This document shows, in pieces, positions 1 to 12,800 of a stretch of 64,000 nucleotides of DNA (its first letter is position 1; each line of letters begins with the position of its first letter). The stretch is from Edolisoma coerulescens (Eukaryota > Chordata > Aves > Passeriformes > Campephagidae), in NCBI GenBank assembly GCA_013397115.1, contig VWZW01002585.1, positions 767,244 through 831,243 of the forward strand. Reading direction: 5' to 3'. The notes below the pieces were generated by a model, which saw nothing but the letters and a program-made list of their open reading frames with translations, had not been told where the DNA came from and did no database searches. Position numbers and translations under genes: made by a program.

Positions 1-755
1 AAACCAGAGTCTTCAGACTGGAAATTTCTGACAGAACAAACTTTGAAAAATACTGAGCATTTGTCTTGAACAACTGTCAACATGAAACTTCCTGTAAAAA
101 AGAAAAACTGTTTGTAAGAAATCTTGGTGGGTGTCAGGCAGCATACCCAGGGCCAAACACCTGGGATGCCATGGACAGGCACGTGGCTGGTCTCCTCTGC
201 AATCACATCTTCAAAACCACAAGAGCGAGCACTTCTCTCCCAGCCATGGAACAGGTGTTTCAAAAGGCTGTGATTCCTCACCCTAATCAAGGCTGAGCTT
301 CCAGCTCTGCAGCAGAGAGCTTGGAAACCCTGAAAAATCCAAGTTCCACGTCCTGAGTTACTGTGCAAATGTGCAGCAAAACTGCCTGGCAGTGGTGTCT
401 CACAGCTGCTTTACTACTCAATGAAACTGAGAGCGGGAACTTCACATCTGCTGTTAGCAGTGCTGAGGCTGAGAAATGTCTGTATAATTTAACTGCTACC
501 AGCCAAGGGCAACTACCTGGTTCCTGAAAAGAAATACTTTTTCAACTTCTCATTTCCAAGAAACTGAAAGCCTTTTCAGTATTTTGTAAGGTTATTAAAA
601 GGAACTTCCTGTAAATGGAAAGTATTACTTCCTTGTGCTCCCCTGCTAAAATTCTACGTAAACGTGCCTTGAACCTATTCTTGTCACAGTCAATACTTGT
701 TTAGGTCTGTGACAAGTTGTGATATTTAAGTCCAGTAAGTTAACTGATTGCTCAC
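1..755 (-). other. LGMN: LGMN intron (partial, continues left)
   Basis: Intron sequence downstream of the Cys189 exon in the LGMN direction. Six-frame reading shows no further legumain exon and no other gene. AT-rich ordinary intron DNA; nothing else seen. Confidence 0.8.
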
Positions 756-822
756 CATTGATATTATCAGCCAAATGATTCATCATAGATCCAGATTCAC
801 ATGCTTCGATGTAGAACACCAT
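756..822 (-). CDS. LGMN: LGMN coding exon 7 (nucleophile Cys189)
   Basis: Translates from [14 protein letters not shown] to the start of the following Val codon and carries the nucleophile Cys189 within EACESGS. The acceptor is TTTTATAG and the donor GTGAGC. The exon is 67 nt and ends in phase 1. It is the last LGMN exon in the window; the next, expected to begin with the Tyr-Ala-Thr-Thr segment, was sought in 1-755 and not found, so it must lie off the left edge. Confidence 0.96.
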
Positions 823-3800
823 CTATAAAAAAAGAAAATAAATCAGAGACCGTAAGAAATTACATGAGGAAATGGAGAAAAGTTGTTTGGTGCTTTTCAG
901 CTGTAGCTAGTTGGCCTGTACTGCTATTCCTGAAACAAAAGCTATGCATAATGCTACAAAACAAAAGACAGTTTTTCATTTTCGGGAATCAAACTATGTG
1001 GAAAGGGGAAAGAATCATAATGAAAAGGTGTTATTAATCTCTACAGAATCCAAAGGGATCTATTGGCTAATGTACAAAGCACAGACCAAATACACAGCCA
1101 CTCTACAAGCACAACAACGTGTCAGTATTGAATGTAGTATTGCTGGAACTGATGCCATTTGTGTGTTCCTAAACACAGCCAGCCATAGCAGACATTGCCA
1201 CAAAGAGCTTAAGAAAAGCACTAGTAAAATGTTCAAAGTATTAATTTTTCTGCTTAACAGTACATGTGATGAAATAAATGCAGAGAATTTTCTGACAAGA
1301 GGTAGAGTCTTTTAAACTACATAAGTAACTGTAAGAAAAACATGAGGTATATACAAACTTCCTGTAGTAACAGACAGTCTGAAGTGAACAAAGCACAGGA
1401 AGAAAGAGTCAGGTACTGACTACTGGGGTGCAGCAGTTACGAATGCTGTTTTCTAGTCAGAATATGCAGCATTAGCAAACAGCAGTTACACTACATCTCA
1501 ACACTGACAGCAAAAAGAAGTAAACTAAATATGGAAAGAGAAAATTTGGAGCAGACCAAGCCTTTTAAGTGCAAAATCCTAATGTAAATTTAACTGCATG
1601 TAACAGATTCTTCCTGCTCTGAACAACTCTCAAATTGAAGACATCTCTCTCTTCCATGCCAACTGCTCTTTTAATTTCAGAACTTCTGGTATGCTTGTTT
1701 ACCTTCCGGTACTTCTTGTGATGATACATGTACCAAATAGTCTTATTCAAGTCCTTCACGTGAAGCTGTAAAATAAGAAGGCTTATATTAAAATTGCTTA
1801 TGTTCAACAGACACACAATTCACTTAAGAATAAATACCAACTGTTGTGATTATGTACACTATTTCCCCAATAAATTTATCCAATCCTTTGCCCTTCTGAA
1901 GTATAACATTCTAGTTTTTACCACTCTGGAAAAAATGAGCAATGGTCCCAGAGGATATGTATGGTGCACCAGAAAGCCGAGTCACACCTGCGTGAAACAG
2001 TCTGCTTGGACCACCAAAGTCCAGTGAAATACAGAATGACATAACTTGAGTTGCAACTGAATGTTACAGATTCTAACTGGAAAAAATCCAAAACACAATG
2101 ATGAGATTAATATTAGTCTTTTTCTGCCTCTCCCCTCAATACAGCAGTGCACTAAATATTCTCATGTTTTACATTTATTAGTTATTATTTTAGTATGTCA
2201 CTAAAATGATGGGTTTTATGTTATTCCCCAAATGCTTACATCATCATCAGGAAAAGCCAGAAGTCCTGGAGCTCCGTGGTCAGTGAAATAAACAAACACA
2301 TGATCCTTGGGACCACTGTAATGAAAAAATTGCAAACAAAATCTTTTTAACTGCTCCAACCTAACCTTCATTACAACAACAATCATCTGCTTCTTGGTGC
2401 CAAGACATGTCAGTATCTGAAAATAATAGAGCTGAAGCACGTCCTCCTCTTGGCAATATTTTTTTCTCCCAAGCATATTATTTTGGATCCTTATTGGAGG
2501 AGATGAGTGCTCACAAAAGGAATGAAAACAGGGATATAGGCTAGTCCCTCAAGCACGGGGAATATGGCAGTCACGCTTCATGCTCCGAACTGTAAACTAA
2601 TTGTGAGACGGGCTGTTATGTAGGGTATGGTGGAAACACAATTGGTTTTTAACGGCTATCTGAAGAATTTGTTATACTGTGGGCATTTGTAGAAGTCTGG
2701 TAAAAAAGGAATGCTTTTCTACCTAAGTTATACCGAGGCACCAATAACACAGGGATAAATCATAAAAACCTCTTTGCTAAGACCCTTAGGTATGTGTAAG
2801 GACTACTATGGCCATAATCAGCCATACAGATCACAAAGCAGCGTCAGCCTACAACTCCACGAGGAACTGATGCATGTACACACACCTGTAAGGCCAGACT
2901 GGCATTTGCACCAGTGGCTCTGCAGTCAGTTGAGCACTGAATGCTCACAGGTTTTGACACCCTCACATCTGTGTAGTACAGTTTGCTGTACAGACTGATT
3001 CCACTCCAAATCAAACAAAATCATGTTTGGGTGATAGAAATCACACAAGATCATGTTTAGGTGATAGAAAGGCCTTGCCTTAACAGCCAGATCTGCAAAG
3101 GGATTTTCCTTTTAAACTGTATTCAGGGACAATTAAATATAAAACGTGTAAAAAGATCAGCAGGAGTGTCCAGGCCCTCCTCTGTTCCTCTGTACCAGAG
3201 TCCAGAAGTCTTTATTTGCTTTTGCTCTTTCCTCACAGCAAACAGGTACAACTGCAGCAGCTCGAGGGAACATTGTCCAGCCTTCTGTCTGGTCAATAAT
3301 GTACTGGTTAGGGGAACCACCTGGAAGTCCATCTGGAAGCCTCCTGGGGAAAGGATAATTGAGTTCTTGTCCCACCCAATAGCAAAAGTCAGGCCACTTG
3401 AAAATTCAAACACAGCCTAACAAAGAAGGGCTGAGTGTTACTTTTCAGGCTCCTGCTCTTGATCCTAAGTGCAAAAAATTTGACCAACGTGGAATGTAAA
3501 CAACTAGGACTTTTATTTGTGGGTTCAAGTTGTCTTCCTGAGTACATTCGGAGACTCTGCATAGCTACTCCCTTATTTGAATTGGAACATCAAGCTTTCA
3601 CAGGTGAGGTGTGTTCAGAAGTACATTTTTCTAAACAAAAATTGCTTTATAGTCACCTCTTGACTCATTCCAGATACTAGAAGAGCACAATCTGGTAATG
3701 TGCAGTAATTTATTAACTTTTTGCCTGTATGTGTTGGATATATAATTTTCAATCTCAGCTTTTAAGGATGAAGTTTAAACAATTCAGAGCAGTAACGTGT

Positions 3801-6800
3801 TTGACTATTGTCTTGCTCCTTCTTTTTTATTGTTCTCCTCAGTGCCAGCGTGGGATTCTTCTGCTCTGTTTCATTGCTATGCCTCTTAAAATCAACTGTC
3901 AGATGAAGACAGACTTCACAGTTTTTCTTTAGCAAGGTTAATCCTTCCAAATGGTCGAATTTAAATTCTTAAAGGTTTTAAAGTAACTCCTGTACATAGA
4001 AAAATATAATATGATATAGCTCTTTACCAAGTCAGAAATATAGCACATCTTAGCAAGCAGGCATCATACTTTCACATCTCAAACTCTGTAGAAGCAAGAT
4101 GAATAACCAAGCATCCTTCCAAGAAGACTTCTTATTAGGCCCTCAAATATATTAACTACATTCTTGAATCATCTAAATTATATAAGCCTTTATAACCTAC
4201 TATTAATTATAAATCTTACATTCCACTTAGCCAGTCTATAATTTATTATTCTTCATATATTAGAATATTGCCAAACTTAGAATCATTTGTGTAACTTGGT
4301 TTACAAATAATTTAAGCATAATACATCACTTACAAGTTTAATTGCTCATATTACTTTTTCAATCAAAAAGATTTTTTTTGTGTTAATTATAAACCATAAT
4401 TCCATTTCATTAGGAATGGAATCATGGTTTATATTCAGCCTCAATAACTGTACATGTGCTACAAAGACCAAGGCTGGGATTAGACACGCAATTCTTCCAG
4501 CTGATGAGCTGGTTAAGCTCTCTCTGTCCCTCTGCCACTGACTGCTAAGTCTGACCTGAGTCTGACCTAAGTCTTCAGCTGGTTAGTAAAACTGTTCATG
4601 TACATTAAGACAAGCCTTAGAAAACCATTTCCAGAGGTCTCTAAAGCTTAACAACACTCTCTTTGAATAGCCATTCTTGCAAAAGACAATAGTCTAAATA
4701 ACAAATACCTTAATACTGTCCTCTAGAACTTTTATATATTAATCTATACTGGACTCCATATCAGTCAAATATCAGCAGTTGATTCCTTGTGATGCACAGT
4801 TTAAGAAATTAGAACCACTGTATTTGTAACATGAAGGACCTGGAATTACCATTAATAATTTTGCTGGATTCTCAAGTTGCTCTAATTTACCCTATTCTTT
4901 TGTTGAAATCAGTGTCAATTCACAACTACACATGCAATTATTTTCTAAATTAAACTTCTCTTACCTTTTCAATACTTTTCCTGATCCCACTCCCTTTACT
5001 GCTTCCCCATCTCCTCTGAGAACTGCAAGAAAATTCTTTGGAGTAACATCCTAAAGATTTGAGAAGATTAAAGTTAGATCTCATCATAAAAACAGCAACA
5101 AAAATCTTCATTTAGAAAGATGGCTTCTGAAAGTCAGAATCCATGCATGGATGGCAAATTTAGCTGGCCTTTTCAATCCATCTTTATCTAATGACTCACT
5201 TGGCTGCTGAATCATGAAATCACTGAGTGACTGGATTATTGTACTGATTTAATGAAACAATTAGTTTTACATAGCTGTTTATCAGACTGAGTTACAACAT
5301 TTACAAATCCAAGACCTTTCTTCCTTTTATTTCATGTGTCAGCATAGAAACAGTGTAAAGGTTCGCTTTTCTGACCAATGCTTCACTTCAAAGAACCTAC
5401 TGTTTATATGCATCTTATGAACACCAAACTTAATGCCAAACCATGCAGGTGAATAAACTTGATGCTTTATACTATGTGCATTTTGGAGTGTAAGTACAGG
5501 CTGAAAGAATTTATTCAGACATTGGAAAATGCTGAACCTTCCCTGGGGAAAAGGGTTTTGTTCCTACCTCCTTTGTATAGTCCTTGGGCACCCCAGCATA
5601 CACATCTGAGCCATTAGGTCTATTGATGACAATGCCTTTTGTTGGATTTCTGAAAGGTAAATGGAACATAAATAGGAATAATTAGCCACATGCCCTACAA
5701 TGACCATAGAACAGGCAGGAGCCAGCTTGCCTGAGAGTATGGGAAGTTGCACCATATGTCATTAAGTGATCTCAGAATATAAAGGGCTTTGCACTTCAGT
5801 CAGTTACATATGCTTGTCTCAGAGTGTCCTTACGCTCAGAGTACATTCAAGTATTCTACCTCAGATCACGTCAATTAATCTGAAGATGTAGGTGGATGGT
5901 CTCTGTCATCTCTCTCCTTGCAGTCTTGCCTTTATTCCCCTTAACACTTTGCTCCCAGTGCTGCTGTGCCTGTAATGTCTGCTGATTTTGGGGGAAGCTG
6001 TTTCAGAATTAGAGGCTGTACAAATAGACTGTTTCATACAGAAAGCAATGATATGCTCTAGACAGTCACCCAGAATAAGACCTGGACCCATCTTCATTGA
6101 ATGCACATGCTGAGAATTAATCTGATAACATCCTTTCAAAAAAGCCCTACAAGTCATACACAGAGCTCCCCTGTGTTCATGAGTTTAGGTTATTTATCTG
6201 CTGCACACTGTTATGCCTGGGAGTTAAGATCCCTTACTCTCATAACAACGAAGCTCTGCAGTCCTCTGTGCCACAGCTGATGCTGAGCTGTGGACTAAGG
6301 CTTAGAAAGCTCATGAGCACATTTCAAAGGAGCATTACTGTGCTGATGGATGAAACATCTCTATGCATATCACAGGTGGTTTTAAAGGCTTTTCTTTCAA
6401 AACTACTACAAACTCAAAACACACTGGTGACTATGGCATGTTTGTAGTAACCATACAGTAGTTTGTGATTCATCACTTACTCATCATTATCAGCAATGTC
6501 ATCATACATCATGACAATGATCTGCTCATCTGGAATTCCATTTCGGTGTACAATCTGGTACGCATGGCACACATCTGCCTGAAATTAAGCACATTTTCAT
6601 TACTAGCTTTAACAGAAACTTTACCTTTGAGACCAGAAGAAATAAAACTTCTCAGACCTAAGAGCAGGCTATTGTCCAAAAGAAATTGCATTCCAATATA
6701 AGAGACTGAGGGTTGCTAGAGAGCTGAAATGCGAAGGTTAAACCAGACTTCATTGTCTTTCTCTAATTAGAAGCAGTTGCACTAATAATAGAGACTATGA

Positions 6801-9800
6801 TTAATATCTCTCCCTCATTACCTATTTTTATTTCTTATTTAAACGGAAACCAGAAGTTACTTCAGACTTGGTACAGATAACAAAATTTAACATGAAGTTC
6901 TCAGCAACAATCTGAATTGTGTGTGAAAATCAAAATAAAAATCTTCTGCAATGACAGATAAATCCAAAGTGTGCCAAGCAGAAGAAAAGAGTTGGATTTC
7001 CACCAATTTCATTTAGTTCTGCACCAAGCCTGCACAACTGGGCATGGAAGACAGTCCTTGACTTCAGCAAGTATTGTTTACCAATCCCATCTCTGCGAAA
7101 ATTTTATTAAATCTTGCTTTACTATGAGATGAGAATTTGGGTTAAGGAATATTTTCTTTTTAATTATGTATTTCTTACTCTGCAGAGCAACAACTTCAGG
7201 GCACTACAGATTTCAGCAGAAAAAAATATTGCAGAATTTCTTCAGGCTCTTTTCCTGATTTCTACAGGATATGAATAAGCACATTTTCTTTACAGAACCA
7301 TATTCCCGTGATGCAGAAATAACAATACCCATTAAAGTGATATTACAGTAAATGCAGACCTCTATCAGAATGCTAACTTAGTAACCCCAGCCCAAATGAT
7401 TCTCTTCTCTGAAACTTACAGTCTCTGAATGCCCTAATGGGACATAAAACAATCATTCCTAAACTTGAGAACTACAACCCACCACATGCTAGAAAAAGCT
7501 GTGCAGGTTTAATGGAAGACATCTCATCTAACAAATACATACTCCAAATGCAGGCAGGAAGCAAGTTTTAAAGCTTACTTCCATTGAACTAATCTAATTT
7601 GCTAATGTGGAAGCCAAACTGAAGTGGTTTAAGTGGACCAATGTCCATTCAAATTACTTAGGAGTCCTAGTGATTTTGATTAGTGTAACCAAAAGGACAC
7701 TGTAAAATACTGTAGCTTTATAATCCGTGGTCTTCCAAGTGCAGATGAAATTGAAAAGAGAAGATAGTAGTTCAAGATTCTGGGAAGGGTGAAACACATT
7801 CAGTGCTAATGAACTCTCCCACAGTAATATCTCTTCATGTGACTAACCCTGAACGTTGAACTGTTTACTAAAGCAGTTCCATTTCCTACTTTGCAGCTCA
7901 GCCTGTGTTCTCTTCCATCTATCCCAGACAATCTCCCAGTTAGTTTTCCATTTCCTTATATGTCATTATACCAGCTGCTGCCTCAACAAGTCAAAACATT
8001 GAGGTTAAACAGAGTTAGGAAGGTATTGCATATAATATGAAACAGAAGAGCACAGGTTTGACCAAGCATGTATTTGACTGTCACAAGCAACCCAAGCAGA
8101 AGGAGAAGAAAACACTAATCAGGGCTTCTCTACACTGATTGATGAGTAGATCATATATCTCTTCTCACTCTCAAGGTATCACACACCTCTGTGATGCTGA
8201 CAGGAACTTTTATAGGCTGGCAACACATGGAAATGCTTAGGCATACACTGAGATAGTACCACCATATTCAATCAGCAAGTGTCTGTGCTCCCACAGACAC
8301 AAATCTGGCCAGTAGGGACTTCAGAGATGTTTTTAACTGATGCCAAGTACCCAAAATTAATTAAACTTTGTAAATGCATATTATCAGCTTTTTTTGTTTC
8401 CTCCCCTTCCTTCTGGTTCATTCACTGTTTGCTCACTGTCCTTAGTAAACATTAGTAAAAACCCTACTGTAAAGGAAGATAGATCAATGTAGTCAATTCC
8501 CTTCAATCTTACCTTATGCCTGTTTGAGGGTTGTCCCAGCCTTTTAAAGCTTTTGATAATGGAACTGTGCCTGCTGGTAGCATAATGATATCACCAACAA
8601 AGGCTAGAGCAGCAAAAACATGTTTTCCTGCTAAAACTCCATTGACTAAAGTAGGACAATTCTGAGTAAACAGTTGGGGTTTATTGCATAGAATTAGCCG
8701 ACCTAATTAGTCACTTTTGATATTGCTCCTGCTTGGTCCCTGTGTACATGTAAAAACCCCATCTCTATAAAACCAGAGTAGAAAAGTCTGCAGCTAGAGT
8801 AAGGAGGTGTATGTGAATCTAGAGTATTTCCTGTTGATGTGCAACTGCCTCTCAAATACTGCTATTTGAGCCAGTTTGTCTCAGAAATATTTCTGGCATG
8901 GCTGTACGTGTAAACCACTCTAAAAGAGAACTTGTTCCAGACCTCTTATTGGTATTATTCATGTTGGTTTAACATGTGAAAAGAACGTTATGAACATTCA
9001 CTGGATAAATTGTCACTAAATCATGTTTTTGTGACTGTGATTTGGGGAAGGGCAGCAGCTGTCCCACACAGCATAGGAAAAGGTGCAGCTGTACAGCTCC
9101 TGCTGCACAACTGACCTTATGAGCAGCTCCAAAATGGATGCTGGTAAGACCTTTCACCCCTTGGTTAGTCTAAACCTGTTGCTACATCAGCAAATTTCTA
9201 CGGAAGACTTGCTTAAATAATTAACTCCTAGATTTTGAAAGCATGGGGATCAGAGCATGAATTACCCTGTTTTCCTGGGATGGGCATTTTGTTTCCCAAA
9301 ATGTACATTTGGGGGAAATTCTAAAAAAAAAAAAAAACCACACCAAAAAAAACCCACTGCACCCCTATTTTCCTCTACCACACAGGTGTTTACACATTTG
9401 AATGACACAGCTTTTAAGTAGACTTCTTGGGGGGATTTTTGGAAAAATCAAGTTGTTTATGACACAAGCTTGCATAAATAGTTCCTAAAGGGAAAAGCTT
9501 GGACTCATGAGAAATTGGTTACTTCTTGTCTTATGACTGCTAGGTTCATGGCTGAAAGGCACACGTAAAGAACTGTCAGCTTCACTGTAAAGCAGCACGA
9601 TTCCCACTACAGCTGCGCTGAAATGTCACAGCCTAAACAAAAATGAACTCTGATATATAAACAAGGTAGAAGAGTATGTCTGAAACACCAGCCATGTCTT
9701 ACTCCTTTGCTTAAAAATACATCAGTGAATCTGGCCAAAGCTATAACTCTATCAAGTACTTAGGGAAGGTTTCTGGTAAGTTCAGTTTAAATTCTGTGAG

Positions 9801-12800
9801 CACAGTGAGGAAATGTTAATCGAAGCTATGCGGCCAAGACATCCTTAGTGTCTGTTACCTACAAGACAGGAGAATTTAAGACTGTCCTGGAATAGGATAC
9901 TGCTCTGGCTGGCAGTGTCTAGAACACTGAATAAATACAGTCTCTGACCCACAAAGCTCAGTAAGTATAAGACTAAAAACAACAACTAAAACCAGACCCA
10001 TGTATACAAATTCATATTTTTTTAATTTTAATTTTGCCAGATTTTATCAGTCTGGCATTTTTCTCAAGTATGCACTCCATCTTTAGTAAGACTCCCATTT
10101 CACATCAGACTTTTCCACAGACTATGTGATTTTGAGTATCCAGAAAGCACGGGTCTGTCTTTCTTTCTGATCTGATGTGAAGCCAGCTTTAGATTTGAGT
10201 TAGCTGGTATGTCCATCTCACACAAGAGCCAGACTATTTCTCCTAATGAGAACTAGTTTGTCGAGTCATTCTCTAAATCTGACAAAAGCATTTAGTACTT
10301 ATGCCACCAAACTTTCCAGAGGAATTTTATCCAGCTCTTTGTGCAGTAGAGAGCTCAGCCACTTTCCCAAGGAACGCAGGGAGTACTCTTGAACAGCAGC
10401 CAGTCTGGTAATAGAAAAGCTGCTACAGAGAAGTCAGAGTAACTGCTGAGGAGCAGAGAGGAACACACTGATAGCCCTTCCACAGCCCAAGCAACTCTAA
10501 TCAAAATCACTAAAATAAGGATAGAAACACCAAAGAACTCAGAAGCCACAGGCATAAAGCAATATAAAAGCTAGCCTTGCAATGACAGTAAGCCTATTAC
10601 ATTGGGCTCTATACTACACAAAACACTTAAAATTTATTTTAGGAACTTGATGAGATAAATGCGTAAGACAAGTTTAGATCATCCTGATTAGGAAGAAGTC
10701 CCAGTTCAGCCATCACAGAGGAAGCAACTGCCTGCAAGGTGTGAATCTCGCTCATATTAAGTGCAAATGGTGGGGTTTTGCCTTATCTTTTCTATCATTG
10801 GTTTGTACCACTGATAGTGGATCCTGACCACTGACAGCTAAATAATCAGTTTTAGGCAGAGTTTCAGATTCCTTGAGGTTACAGGTGCAAACTCAAGTGT
10901 TTCCAGGGTCTGCAGCCTTTACAAACTTCCTGTTCCTGGGGTCTGTACAGCATTTCATGTATGAAATGAGACATTTTTGAATATGTAATCTATTTCTTCT
11001 GCTTTTGTGGTTGCTCAGTCAGACGAACACATATCACCACCAGATAATTACTGTGGCAGACAATACAGTTTGTTTTGACTGTGTTGAAGCAGGCAGCATG
11101 CAAAACAACTGGAGCTCACAAAATAAAAATGTAATACAAACATGCAACATCATGTACTAACTGCACCCTGAACAGCTGAACTGAGTAACTGAAACCCAGA
11201 GATGTGTCTGCTCAGTTCTCAAATTACAAAGGGACATGACGAGTGCAGTTGCATGTAGGGAATAGCAAAGAGTCCAGTAATGAAAAAAAAAGCCACATTG
11301 AATAACAACTTACTGGAACACATCTACAAATCCACTTGTACACAGGCTAGCTCAGAGAGGTTCTGGGGAAGAAAGGTGGTGGCAGGAGTAAAGTGAATTA
11401 GAGTACAATGTATTTTCCTCTGCAGTTTCTCCCTTGGAAAGGAAAAAATTACACAAACCTGCAATGCTGGAGTGCTGCTTTGATTTCTTATAGTACAGGT
11501 ATGATTCTACTGAACAGTACCATGTGTTTCTATGTGTGTTCACTATGTGTTCTGAAGCACAGAAGAGACAGACCAAGCCCTATTCCCAGTTCCACTGCAA
11601 GTGACTTGAGCAAATAATTTAGTTACTTTAAATGTTTTTGCTTCCACTGCTGGAAAGTAGGGAACACTAACACATGGTGATCAGTCTGCATAAGGTTTCC
11701 AAAAATCTGTTAGAGCTCCTCAGATTTCTGTAGCATCTTTCCTCCTCTGTATAACTGTCCTAAAAGTCTATCATTCTGCTTGTTTTGCTGGGAACGAATT
11801 TCTCCAATTTTTTGATACCCAAGGCACCCTTGTCTGGATGACACTTCATGGTACGCACAAGGGGACTTCCCATGACTAACTGCTGGGTCTGTCTCCCCAT
11901 ATGCCACTCTCCTACCACGCATGCTCACTCCCACCATACCCTCAAGATTGGCCTCAAAAGGCCACTAGACAGAACTACACAAGCTGCTGATGTGCTGCAT
12001 CTTGTGGGAATTCATCTTTTTCATAACAAGTTAAGATGCACAGTATCTTGCTCAGGACAGGCAAGTAAGAACCCGGCCTCTGAAGGATTCTCAGATTCTG
12101 AAGGATCTTTCCCAGACTCTGGAGGATCCTTCACACAGATTCTTTTATGATGCTGCTTTTGTAACTTCAATAGGATTATTATTGGTGTTCTAATTTTCTT
12201 ATTTCCAAATGTTAATAATGTACCTGAAGCAAGTGGTAGTTTAAAATACAGAGATTTCTAGTATTTAAATTCAGAACAATCTGACACGGCAGATATTTCG
12301 CAGTGTTAGTTGACATTATCTTCACAATTAAGGTATTTAAAGAAATCCTGTTCTCATTTTTCTAACATTGAAAAGGAATTACTTAGTAACTGTCTGCAAA
12401 GCATGACCACACTCAAAAGTTAATAGACTTCTGTGAAACTGGCATGTTCCAAAGACTCACTTACTGTTGCACATAAACATGTAAGTGTGGACCTTGTGTT
12501 CTTCATAACCCTATTATACCTGGCCGATACACTTGCCATTGAAGGCTCACTGACAGAGAGATTAAAAACTGTGCCCAGGCAACTGAGAAAAGGAATTCTC
12601 ATGAGCCACAGCTTCAAAACTGTAGTTTTATTTAAAGAATTAATGTTGTGGTATTAACTCCTCCTACAATGGAAGGAAGCCAGCCAGACTGGTTATACAG
12701 CAATAGCAACAAAAAGAGCACAACTCAGTAATTAAATTTAGACACCCCAAGACAGGCAGTAATCAAGTACAGCAGTAGTATTTTCATCACTGTTTTCCAA

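Larger units (their letters stand above)
2316..4964 (-). other. LGMN: LGMN intron 4 with tandem duplication and hairpin
   Basis: A 2.65-kb intron between the RGD exon and the His148 exon. It holds a two-copy 30-bp tandem repeat (3011-3070), a stretch at 3123-3420 open in several frames with no recognisable product, a short repeated AGTCTGACCT motif near 4547-4573, and a 19-bp hairpin (4388-4433). The remaining introns at 823-1702, 1766-2239, 5051-5567 and 5650-6480 show nothing notable. Confidence 0.85.

Noticed and set aside
3123..3420. A segment open in three frames (up to 119 codons) in an LGMN intron, considered as a retroelement or pseudogene remnant.
   Set aside because: No translation matched a family I recognise, and there are no terminal repeats or A-tail.
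12420..12657. Overlapping 65- and 74-codon ORFs in LGMN intron DNA.
   Set aside because: No domain, no splice context and no codon-use bias visible; consistent with chance.
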